Shown: in pieces, positions 1 through 5,484 of the stretch
How the letters are laid out: each line of letters starts with the position of its first letter
Position numbering within the stretch: the first letter of the stretch is position 1
Assembly (NCBI GenBank): GCA_028279995.1
Contig: JANQMQ010000666.1
Coordinates: 1-9,691, forward strand
DNA length: 9,691 nucleotides
Direction: 5' to 3'
Origin: Candidatus Phaeomarinibacter sp.
GTDB lineage: Bacteria; Pseudomonadota; Alphaproteobacteria; CGMCC-115125
The notes under the pieces: generated by a model
The model's input: only the letters and a program-made list of their open reading frames with translations
Told to the model about the DNA's origin: nothing
Databases searched by the model: none
Program-made: the position numbers and the translations under genes

Positions 1-927
1 GCGCTGGGTTTCCCCGGCGAACATGTCGCCCATGGCGATGTCATCAGACTCGTCCGTTTCCACAGAGATCACGTCGATCTCTTCAATTGCACCGCTCCCT
101 TTGATCCGCAGGCGAATGTCGCGGGCCGTGGTGCGGACAAGTGTTGAGAGTTCTTCCTCAAAAATCCGGGCGATCTGCGAGGGGTGCTCCACATAGTGGT
201 AGTTGCCCGCACCGTTTTCAGCGATGGCCTGCATCAGGTTCTCGTCATAGTCGAGGCCAAGGCCAATTGTTGAAATGCGCACACCATCACGCCGGGCGCC
301 ACGCACCTGGCGGGCAATGTCATAGGGGTCCGTGATGCCCTGATTGGCCAAACCATCGGACAGGAGCACAACGCGGTTGAGCTCGGAGCGGTCAAAGTGG
401 TCCAGCACTTCATCGACGCCACGCATCATGCCGCCGGTAAGGTTGGTGCTGCCGCGCGACGTCAAGCTGTCGATGCGGCGGTGAATTTCGCGGACGCCTT
501 CAACGGGCGATGACGGCCACAGGACGTTTATGCGGTCGTCGTACTCGACAATGGCCACACGGTCGCGCGGGTCCAGCAGATCCACCATCAGCTTGGCGGC
601 GCGCTTGGCGTATTCAAGTTTGCCCTTGTCTTCCATGGAGCCGGAGCGGTCCAGCACGAGGGCCAGATTGACCGGCGGACGGTCCTGGATGCCAGGCCAG
701 GCTTCGCGCGGTGAATGCACTTCGATCATCAGATGAATGGTCGAGGTCTCGCCCTTGCGGATGATCGGCTGGTCGTAGCTGACCTTGGCATCCAAAGCCT
801 CAACTTCGGCGCGCGCCTTGCTAGTAAAAGCGCCAGCGACCAGAAGCAACGCAAAGGCAAGCGCCGCAAATAGCCCGGCACGCGCAAAGCGGCCACCGAA
901 CTGGCGGGTGAATTCCTGGGTGTGCAT
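1..927 (-). CDS. Exported VWA-domain protein (3' end outside window)
   Basis: The 309 codons visible have no stop before base 1, so the C-terminus is missing. Residues 1-40 form a Sec-type signal: arginines at 8, 13 and 16, a hydrophobic core near 19-34, and a likely signal peptidase I site after ARA (40). There is no lipobox. Residues about 87-260 are a von Willebrand factor A domain with an intact metal-ion-dependent adhesion site: DRSGS (D93, S95, S97), the Thr at 161 in RGSTN, and Asp 191 in LLSDG. The product should be a periplasmic or surface metal-dependent binding protein, of the kind often annotated as a Ca-activated chloride channel homologue; its partner cannot be inferred. The ATG at 927 is supported by a strong ribosome binding site (AGGGGAGGG, 933-941, 5-base spacer). 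It lies downstream of the tRNA gene on the same strand, with 138 bases between. Confidence 0.88.
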   Translation of the reverse strand, partial: MHTQEFTRQFGGRFARAGLFAALAFALLLVAGAFTSKARAEVEALDAKVSYDQPIIRKGETSTIHLMIEVHSPREAWPGIQDRPPVNLALVLDRSGSMEDKGKLEYAKRAAKLMVDLLDPRDRVAIVEYDDRINVLWPSSPVEGVREIHRRIDSLTSRGSTNLTGGMMRGVDEVLDHFDRSELNRVVLLSDGLANQGITDPYDIARQVRGARRDGVRISTIGLGLDYDENLMQAIAENGAGNYHYVEHPSQIARIFEEELSTLVRTTARDIRLRIKGSGAIEEIDVISVETDESDDIAMGDMFAGETQR

Positions 928-1065
928 GTGATCCCTCCCCTGGGATGTCGATCAATGGGCAGGATCATCACCACGCAATGGGGCTGCGAACGGGAAGGAA
1001 TGTGGCAAAGGGAAGGTGATTTGCGGGCGTTATTCGGACCAGCCATCACAAATTGGTGCGCGGAT
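928..1065. other. Gap between VWA gene and tRNA-Gly
   Basis: Apart from the ribosome binding site of the VWA gene at 933-941, I see no convincing promoter, terminator or small gene. The VWA promoter must lie here, unless transcription reads through from the tRNA, but no good -35/-10 pair is apparent. Confidence 0.4.
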
Positions 1066-1139
1066 TGGAGCGGGTGAAGAGAATCGAACTCTCGTCGTCA
1101 GCTTGGGAAGCTGCTGCTCTACCATTGAGCTACACCCGC
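1066..1139 (-). tRNA. tRNA-Gly, anticodon CCC, with encoded CCA
   Basis: Read on the minus strand, this folds as a full cloverleaf. The acceptor stem GCGGGTG pairs with CACCCGC (1133-1139 with 1070-1076). The D arm is GCTC/GAGC. The anticodon stem-loop has loop TTCCCAA with anticodon CCC at 1105-1107. The variable loop is 4 bases, and the T arm carries TTCGATT. The discriminator is T and the CCA end is encoded (1066-1068). The anticodon stem has one mismatch at its outer pair (G-A). The anticodon reads GGG glycine codons. The short variable loop and overall sequence match the usual bacterial Gly-CCC isoacceptor. Confidence 0.95.
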
Positions 1140-1142
1140 CTG

Positions 1143-1162
1143 CGCGCCGTCCTGCAGGCGCG
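1143..1162. repeat. 6-base inverted repeat upstream of tRNA-Gly
   Basis: CGCGCC (1143-1148) and GGCGCG (1157-1162) are perfect inverted copies around an 8-base loop. It lies downstream of lrgB and just upstream of the tRNA. No T-run follows on either strand, so it is not a good intrinsic terminator. It may be chance in GC-rich DNA. Confidence 0.4.
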
Positions 1163-1163
1163 G

Positions 1164-1193
1164 ACGTTAGTCCAAGAGATGCCGCGCTGACAA
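1164..1193 (-). promoter_or_regulatory. Candidate promoter for tRNA-Gly
   Basis: On the minus strand TTGTCA (1188-1193) and TAACGT (1164-1169) are separated by 18 bases. The predicted start near 1157 would leave a leader of about 18 bases before the mature tRNA. The match to sigma-70 consensus is moderate, so this is a suggestion only. Confidence 0.35.
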
Positions 1194-1199
1194 GGAAGA

Positions 1200-1883
1200 T
1201 CAGCCGAACAGCCAGATCAGCAGCCATGGCAGCACCAGTGCTGTCGCGATACCGTTGATACCCATGGCAACGCCGGAGAACGTGCCGGTCTCCTCACCTT
1301 CCTGAAACGCTCGGGCTGTGCCGATGCCATGGGCTGCTGTCCCCAGGGCCACACCGTGGGCTTCCGGATCGGCAATGCCCATGCGGTTCAACAGCCAGGG
1401 ACCTGCAATGGCCCCGATGATGCCGGTGACGATGACGATGGCCGCAGCTAGCAGGGGCAAGCCGCCCGTGGTCTGGGCAATACCCATGGCAATGGGTGTC
1501 GTGACGGATTTCGGCGCAAGCGAAATCAGGGTCTCCAACTCGGCGCCCAGTACCCATGCCGTGCCCAACGCCGTTGCCACGGCTGTCGCTGACCCGGCGC
1601 CGATGGCGAGGAGCAACGGAGCTGCCGCCGCGCGCACCTTCGGCCAATTGCGGAACAGTGGAATAGCCAGTGCAACAGTTGCAGGACCGAGCAGGAGCAA
1701 CAGCCACTCGCCACCTTTCTGATAGACCTCATGCGGTGTACCCGTCGCCAGCATCACCAGGATGACGGGAATGGAGGCCACCAGAACCGGGTTGGCCAGC
1801 GGATTGCCCTTCACCCGGCGGGCAAGTGCGAGAGCACCCAGATAGGCGATGATGGTGATACCGAGCCAGACCAGGGCGCTCAT
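1200..1883 (-). CDS. lrgB: LrgB/CidB family membrane protein
   Basis: This 227-residue, very hydrophobic protein has the family's usual length. Recognisable LrgB motifs are LLGPATVALAIPL (64-76), SLAPKSVTTPIAM (121-133), GTAAHGIGTARAF (181-193) and a C-terminal hydrophobic stretch ending in LPWLLIWLFG. Several membrane helices are evident, so it acts in the inner membrane. LrgB works with LrgA. The pair was first described in Staphylococcus as modulating murein hydrolase activity and cell lysis; related systems transport pyruvate in Bacillus and Streptococcus and glycolate/glycerate in plants (PLGG1). Which role applies here cannot be read from the sequence. Its ATG overlaps the lrgA stop codon in an ATGA (1880-1883), indicating translational coupling. 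No intrinsic terminator is visible after the gene. Confidence 0.93.
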   Translation of the reverse strand: MSALVWLGITIIAYLGALALARRVKGNPLANPVLVASIPVILVMLATGTPHEVYQKGGEWLLLLLGPATVALAIPLFRNWPKVRAAAAPLLLAIGAGSATAVATALGTAWVLGAELETLISLAPKSVTTPIAMGIAQTTGGLPLLAAAIVIVTGIIGAIAGPWLLNRMGIADPEAHGVALGTAAHGIGTARAFQEGEETGTFSGVAMGINGIATALVLPWLLIWLFG

Positions 1884-2251
1884 GTCACATCACCCGTTCG
1901 TTTTCTGGCCCAGACGAATACAAGACCTGCAACGACGAGCCCCGCCAGCGTGCTGACGACAATGGCAATCACCAATGGCCCGCCATCGCGGGCAAGCAGT
2001 CCGAGATGGGCCATGAGCCCGACACCCGCGGGTACAAAAAACAGATTGAGATGGCGCAGAAGAAAGTCTGACATCCTCCCCAGGCCATCTGGCACGCCGC
2101 CTGCTATCGCAAGTGCAAGAAGCATAAGAAGCAGGCCGGCGACGGCACCGGGCACCGGAATGCTCATGCCCTGCATGAATGCCGTGCCGACGAGTTGCGC
2201 AGCGACAAGTGCAACAGCGCCGCCAAGTAGCGCACCGATCAGGCGTATCAC
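1880..2251 (-). CDS. lrgA: LrgA/CidA family holin-like protein
   Basis: This 123-residue protein has about four predicted membrane segments (near 5-23, 34-51, 65-84 and 92-114) and a basic tail (WARKRTG). LrgA signatures are IPVPGAVAGLLLMLL (31-45) and LLRHLNLFFVPAGVGLM (64-80). The family is holin-like and pairs with LrgB, next in the operon. The start is a GTG at 2249-2251 inside the end of dcd: the GTGA sequence at 2248-2251 is both the dcd stop and the lrgA start. The Shine-Dalgarno sequence is weak (an AGG a few bases upstream), consistent with reinitiation after dcd translation. The gene ends in the same kind of 4-base overlap with lrgB. Confidence 0.92.
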   Translation of the reverse strand: MIRLIGALLGGAVALVAAQLVGTAFMQGMSIPVPGAVAGLLLMLLALAIAGGVPDGLGRMSDFLLRHLNLFFVPAGVGLMAHLGLLARDGGPLVIAIVVSTLAGLVVAGLVFVWARKRTGDVT

Positions 2252-3453
2252 GTGACCTGTCCGGATGCTTTGAAGTGTTTGGAGAGCTTGAGGCCCTGAC
2301 GCTGATAGTTCGAGCCCAGATCCTGGCCGTAGAGCGCTTCCGGACGGCTGGCCATATGCTCATAGACCAGACGGCCAATGGTCTGGCCGTGTTCCAGAAT
2401 GAACGGAACTTCATGGCTGCGGACTTCCAACACCGCCCGGGCGCCGGCCCCGTGGGCCTCTGCCGCGCCGAAGCCGGGATCAAAGAAGCCCGCATAGTGG
2501 ACGCGGAACTCGCCGACGAGCGGGTCATAGGGAACCATCTCAGCAGCATAATCAGCGGGTATCTGAACCGCCTCCCGGCTGGCGAGAATGTAGAACTCGT
2601 CCGGGTCCAGAATGATGCGGGTGTCTCCGCGTACATATACCGGGTCCCAGAAGTCCAGCACGTCATAGGCGCCGATACGATCCACGTCTATGAGGCCAGA
2701 ATGGCGTTTCGCGCGATAGCCGATCAGGCCTGTTTCATCGTTGCCGCGCAGGTCAACACTCAGGGTGATGCCGCGCGCGTCATTGATGGGTGCAGTGCCG
2801 GCGTCAGACGTGCCGGTGATGAGGCCTGCTTCCGCCTGAAGACGCAGCATCTCCTCCGGCGCAACCATGGCGTCACCCCGGCGCAGGCGCAGCTGCGACA
2901 GGCGCGAGCCGGTGCGCACAAGAATCGAAAATGTTCGAGGACTGATCTCGGCGTAAAGTGGACCATTGTAACCGGCCGGTATCTGGTCGAATTCAATGCC
3001 GCCGTCGGCGATGACGCGGGTGAAGACGTCGAGGCGTCCCGTGGAGCTCTTTGGATTGGCCGCAGCCGTCAGCGTATCTGGCAGAGCCAGACTTTCCAGC
3101 AGCGGCACAAGATAGACGCACCCGGTTTCAAGGACGGCCCCGTCCCGCAGGTCTATCTCGTGGAGTTTCAGGCTTTCCAGCTTGTGCGCGACCGGCTCAC
3201 CATGGCCGGGGAGGAAGCTAGCGCGCACCCGAAACGCCTTTTCACCCAGACGCAGATCAAGGCTGGCGGGCTGAATTTGCTTTTCAGCCGTCGGAATGGG
3301 TGCATTGATGACGCCTTCGTTCCACAGGGCGGCAATCTCGCTGGCGGGTAGAATGCCCGGCCTGGTCTCAGGCGCGAGGCCGGGATTTGCGGGTTTTGGG
3401 GCAGCGGCGGTCATGGTGGCGGTGTCTTTCGCGTTCAGATTGGAGAGCATCAT
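2248..3453 (-). CDS. dcd: dCTP deaminase, long double-domain alphaproteobacterial form
   Basis: This enzyme deaminates dCTP to dUTP in the cytoplasm, feeding dUTPase and thymidylate synthesis. The protein is 401 residues, about twice the length of E. coli Dcd, and is two dUTPase-like folds in tandem. The first has QPASLDLRLG (61-70), the catalytic-type segment NPKSSTGRLDVFTRV (133-147, with S137 and R140) and the likely catalytic Glu in YAEIS (E169). The second has HYAGFFDPGFG (319-329) and GQTIGRLVYE (356-365) but no SSxxR motif. The C-terminal GSNYQRQGLKLSKHF is typical of the long form. The start is uncertain: ATGs occur at 3453 and 3450 with a weak ribosome site, and a third at codon 14 (3414) is possible; conserved sequence only begins near residue 31. 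It is first in an operon with lrgA and lrgB and divergent from metZ. Confidence 0.9.
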   Translation of the reverse strand: MMLSNLNAKDTATMTAAAPKPANPGLAPETRPGILPASEIAALWNEGVINAPIPTAEKQIQPASLDLRLGEKAFRVRASFLPGHGEPVAHKLESLKLHEIDLRDGAVLETGCVYLVPLLESLALPDTLTAAANPKSSTGRLDVFTRVIADGGIEFDQIPAGYNGPLYAEISPRTFSILVRTGSRLSQLRLRRGDAMVAPEEMLRLQAEAGLITGTSDAGTAPINDARGITLSVDLRGNDETGLIGYRAKRHSGLIDVDRIGAYDVLDFWDPVYVRGDTRIILDPDEFYILASREAVQIPADYAAEMVPYDPLVGEFRVHYAGFFDPGFGAAEAHGAGARAVLEVRSHEVPFILEHGQTIGRLVYEHMASRPEALYGQDLGSNYQRQGLKLSKHFKASGQVT

Positions 3454-3508
3454 AGACCGATTCAGGGCTGCTTGACCCTACTTGCGCAGCGGCGTATGAC
3501 TCGCCTCG

Positions 3509-3537
3509 TTGACAGGGCTCATCGGGGCCTTGGACAC
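3509..3537 (+). promoter_or_regulatory. Candidate metZ promoter
   Basis: A perfect TTGACA lies at 3509-3514. With a 17-base spacer the -10 position is 3532-3537 (GGACAC), a poor match. The predicted transcription start, about 3541-3545, coincides with the 5' end of the riboswitch aptamer, which is the main reason for believing it. Confidence 0.45.
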
Positions 3538-3540
3538 AAA

Positions 3541-3600
3541 TCGTGGTGATTTGAGCCGACCGGCTTGCGGCCACGTTAAACAACAGCGCTAAAAGGTCGG
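3541..3600 (+). ncRNA. SAM-II riboswitch aptamer upstream of metZ
   Basis: The sequence matches the SAM-II (metA motif) class. Stem P1 is CGTGG (3542-3546) with CCACG (3571-3575). The loop carries the conserved GATTTGA (3548-3554) and GCTTGC (3563-3568). After P1 come GTTAAACAA (3575-3583) and GCTAAAA (3588-3594). The pseudoknot stem P2 is CCGACC (3556-3561) with GGTCGG (3595-3600), six perfect pairs. SAM-II binds S-adenosylmethionine and in alphaproteobacteria usually lowers expression of methionine biosynthesis genes, which fits metZ downstream. The metZ ribosome binding site is over 80 bases further on, so P2 cannot mask it directly; a transcriptional mechanism is more likely. Confidence 0.93.
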
Positions 3601-3621
3601 ACGGGCGCCCCCCGGCCTTTT
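3591..3621 (+). promoter_or_regulatory. Predicted antiterminator hairpin of the SAM-II switch
   Basis: AAAAGGTCGG (3591-3600) can pair with CCGGCCTTTT (3612-3621): ten pairs including one G-U, around an 11-base loop. Its 5' strand contains the P2 3' strand and conserved aptamer adenines, so it excludes the SAM-bound fold. Its 3' strand overlaps the terminator stem below. Because GTGTTTTTG follows, it could itself be read as a terminator; that reading would give the opposite (SAM-on) logic. Confidence 0.5.
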
Positions 3622-3673
3622 GTGTTTTTGACCCGCCATTTGGTGGAGGCGAAAACAGGCCGGGTTTTCTTTT
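3611..3673 (+). terminator. Predicted SAM-dependent terminator upstream of metZ
   Basis: CCCGGCC (3611-3617) pairs perfectly with GGCCGGG (3658-3664), followed at once by TTTTCTTTT (3665-3673). The 40-base loop holds an inner hairpin, CCGCC/GGTGG (3633-3637 with 3642-3646). A GC-rich stem followed by a U-run is the form of an intrinsic terminator, placed between aptamer and metZ. It is mutually exclusive with the hairpin at 3591-3621. Confidence 0.55.
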
Positions 3674-3683
3674 GGGCGTTTGA

Positions 3684-3699
3684 AGGAGAAAGCCCCATG
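3684..3699 (+). promoter_or_regulatory. Ribosome binding site that sets the metZ start
   Basis: AGGAG at 3684-3688 lies 8 bases before the ATG at 3697. The reading frame is open upstream to a GTG at 3622, but that stretch is riboswitch leader, so 3697 is the start. Confidence 0.85.
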
Positions 3700-4914
3700 G
3701 GCGAGCCGACAAACAGCAACTCGACGACTGGACAGTCTGACCGCAAATTGCGTCCGCAAACCGAAATGGTTCACGGCGGCACACTGCGCACGCCGTTTGG
3801 CGAGACGTCGGAAGCGATGTTTTTGACGTCCGGCTATGTCTATGACAGCGCCGAACAGGCTGAAGCACGCTTCAAGGGCGAAGATGACGGGTTTGTTTAC
3901 TCGCGCTTTGCCAATCCGACCGTGCGGATGTTCGAAGAGCGGATGATCGCGCTCGAAGGCGCTGAGGCTGCGCGCGCCACGGCCACAGGCATGGCAGCGG
4001 TCACCGCCTCCATGCTGTGCCAGTTGAGCGCCGGCGACCATGTTGTCGCGGCCCGGGCATTGTTCGGGTCCTGCCGTTACATCGTTGAGGATCTGCTGCC
4101 GCGCCTGGGCGTTGAAAGCACGCTGGTGGACGGCTGCGACCTGGAGCAGTGGCGTCAGGCCCGGCGACCGAACACGAAAGTGTTCTTTCTCGAAACACCC
4201 ACAAATCCCACTTTGGACATTATCGACCTGAAAGCGGTCGCCGATATCGCCCATGAGGCCGACGCAAGGCTGGTCGTAGACAATGTCTTTGCGACGCCTG
4301 TGCTGCAAAAACCCATGGAATTCGGCGCAGATGTGGTGGTTTATTCAGCCACCAAGCACATTGACGGCCAGGGCCGCTGCCTGGGCGGTGTAGTGCTGGG
4401 ATCAGACGAATTCGTCACCGACCATCTGGCAAACTTCTTGCGGCAGACCGGTCCGGCGCTGAGCCCATTCAACGCCTGGGTTATGCTTAAGAGCCTGGAG
4501 ACACTGGATTTGCGGGTGCAGCGCCATTGTGAAAATGCCATTGCGGTTGCCGATTTCCTCGGCGCGCAGGAGAAGATCGCGCGGGTCATCTACCCAGGGC
4601 GGTCTGACCACCCGCAGCACAATCTCGCCGCGGCACAGATGAAACTGCCCGGCAACATGATTGCGTTTGAGGTGAAAGGCGGCAAAGAGGCGGCGTTCCG
4701 GCTCGCTAACCAACTTGGCGTAATCAAGATCAGCAACAACCTCGGGGATGCTAAAAGCCTCATCACGCACCCTGCGACAACGACACATCAGCGGCTAACC
4801 CCGGAAGCGCGCGCGGAACTTGGCATATCAGATGCAATGCTCCGCCTTTCCGTCGGCCTGGAAGACGCTGCTGACCTGACAGACGATATCGGTTTTGCGC
4901 TGGATGCAGCCTAG
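3697..4914 (+). CDS. metZ: O-succinylhomoserine sulfhydrylase
   Basis: This PLP enzyme of the Cys/Met metabolism family makes homocysteine directly from O-succinylhomoserine and sulfide in methionine biosynthesis; it is cytoplasmic and usually tetrameric. The protein is 405 residues, normal for the family. Visible landmarks are YSRFANPT (68-75), ATGMAA (96-101), the PLP-ring aspartate in VVDNVFATP (D195), the Schiff-base lysine in SATKHIDGQGR (K220), and LRLSVGLED with the substrate-binding arginine R383. The HIDGQGR context after the lysine favours MetZ over cystathionine gamma-synthase or lyase. The start at 3697 is chosen for its ribosome site. A SAM-II riboswitch with a probable terminator lies in the leader. 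apaG follows after 33 bases and is probably cotranscribed. Confidence 0.95.
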   Translation: MGEPTNSNSTTGQSDRKLRPQTEMVHGGTLRTPFGETSEAMFLTSGYVYDSAEQAEARFKGEDDGFVYSRFANPTVRMFEERMIALEGAEAARATATGMAAVTASMLCQLSAGDHVVAARALFGSCRYIVEDLLPRLGVESTLVDGCDLEQWRQARRPNTKVFFLETPTNPTLDIIDLKAVADIAHEADARLVVDNVFATPVLQKPMEFGADVVVYSATKHIDGQGRCLGGVVLGSDEFVTDHLANFLRQTGPALSPFNAWVMLKSLETLDLRVQRHCENAIAVADFLGAQEKIARVIYPGRSDHPQHNLAAAQMKLPGNMIAFEVKGGKEAAFRLANQLGVIKISNNLGDAKSLITHPATTTHQRLTPEARAELGISDAMLRLSVGLEDAADLTDDIGFALDAA

Positions 4915-4947
4915 AGCCTAAAGACAAAAACAAGGACGTGCTGCAGA

Positions 4948-5409
4948 ATGGCAGACCCGATTTTCATGGAGTTCGCGCAGGCGGACATGGATGGCGACAT
5001 GATTGAAGACGACTTCTTCTATGATGCGCTGACCCGCAACATCCGTGTGCGGGTGCGTCCGGTCTATCTTGATGACCAGTCCGAGCCGTCCGAGGACCAC
5101 TATGTGTGGGCCTATGAGGTGGAAATCGAGAATGAGGGCGGCGAGAGCGTCCAGTTGCAGGACCGCTACTGGCGTATCACAGATGCCTATGGCCGCGTAC
5201 AGGAAGTGCGCGGCGATGGTGTGGTCGGCGAGCAGCCGGTGATCGAGCCGGGCGAGTGTTTTGAATATACCTCCGGTGCACCACTGCCGACACCGTCCGG
5301 TATCATGAGCGGGAGCTACGGCATGATGTCCGGCGGCGGCGAACGCTTTGACGTGGTCATTCCCGCCTTTTCTCTAGACAGCCCACACGACTTCAAGAGC
5401 GTCAACTAG
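4948..5409 (+). CDS. apaG: ApaG domain protein
   Basis: This 153-residue protein has a C-terminal ApaG (DUF525) domain, a fibronectin-III-like beta fold. The match begins around residue 25 (YDALTRNIRVRV). It includes YLDDQSEP (40-47), VWAYEVEIEN (53-62), WRITDAYGRVQEVRGDGVVG (75-94), PVIEPGECFEYTSG (97-110) and TPSGIMSGSYGM (115-126), ending in IPAFSLD. The family is genetically linked to Co2+ resistance and Mg2+ efflux in enteric bacteria, but its molecular role is not settled. The acidic N-terminal extension of about 24 residues (DMDGDMIEDDFF) is longer than the usual start. An ATG at codon 7 (4966) is an alternative, but AAGGA at 4932-4936 supports 4948. The metZ-apaG order recurs in alphaproteobacteria. 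Confidence 0.93.
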   Translation: MADPIFMEFAQADMDGDMIEDDFFYDALTRNIRVRVRPVYLDDQSEPSEDHYVWAYEVEIENEGGESVQLQDRYWRITDAYGRVQEVRGDGVVGEQPVIEPGECFEYTSGAPLPTPSGIMSGSYGMMSGGGERFDVVIPAFSLDSPHDFKSVN

Positions 5410-5467
5410 CGCTCCATACGTCTCGCGCACTAAACTTGCCACTGATTGATTCATTCGTGATGCCGAT

Positions 5468-5484
5468 AAGGGAGCATACCCTTG
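5468..5484 (+). promoter_or_regulatory. Ribosome binding site that supports a TTG start for trkH
   Basis: AAGGGAG (5468-5474) lies 7 bases before TTG at 5482. No ATG occurs in frame until codon 24, which would cut off the first half of the first membrane helix, so the TTG start is preferred. Confidence 0.8.

Noticed and set aside
729..1049. A 106-codon minus-strand frame over the VWA start
   Set aside because: It overlaps the VWA signal peptide in another frame. The VWA frame has a clean ribosome site, signal sequence and domain; this one has none.
1143..1162. Inverted repeat as an intrinsic terminator of the dcd-lrgAB operon
   Set aside because: No T-run follows on the minus strand, and the candidate tRNA promoter overlaps the area; listed only as a repeat.
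1731..2255. A 174-codon open frame on the plus strand over lrgA/lrgB
   Set aside because: It is opposite two clear membrane-protein genes, and its Ser/Pro/Arg-rich composition is typical of an out-of-frame shadow.
1890..2666. A 258-codon minus-strand frame overlapping lrgA and dcd
   Set aside because: It is out of frame with both genes, and its Arg/Ser/Cys-rich translation has no domain.
2179..3351. A 390-codon open frame on the plus strand opposite dcd
   Set aside because: It is antisense to a well-supported dCTP deaminase, has no recognisable domain and no convincing ribosome site. Long antisense frames are common opposite GC-rich genes.
3622..3696. An earlier GTG start for metZ adding 25 residues
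   Set aside because: This stretch is the predicted terminator region of the riboswitch. The MGEP start at 3697 has an ideal ribosome site and gives the normal family length.
3589..4308. A 239-codon open frame on the minus strand opposite metZ
   Set aside because: It lies antisense to metZ and its riboswitch leader, and its translation has no family features.
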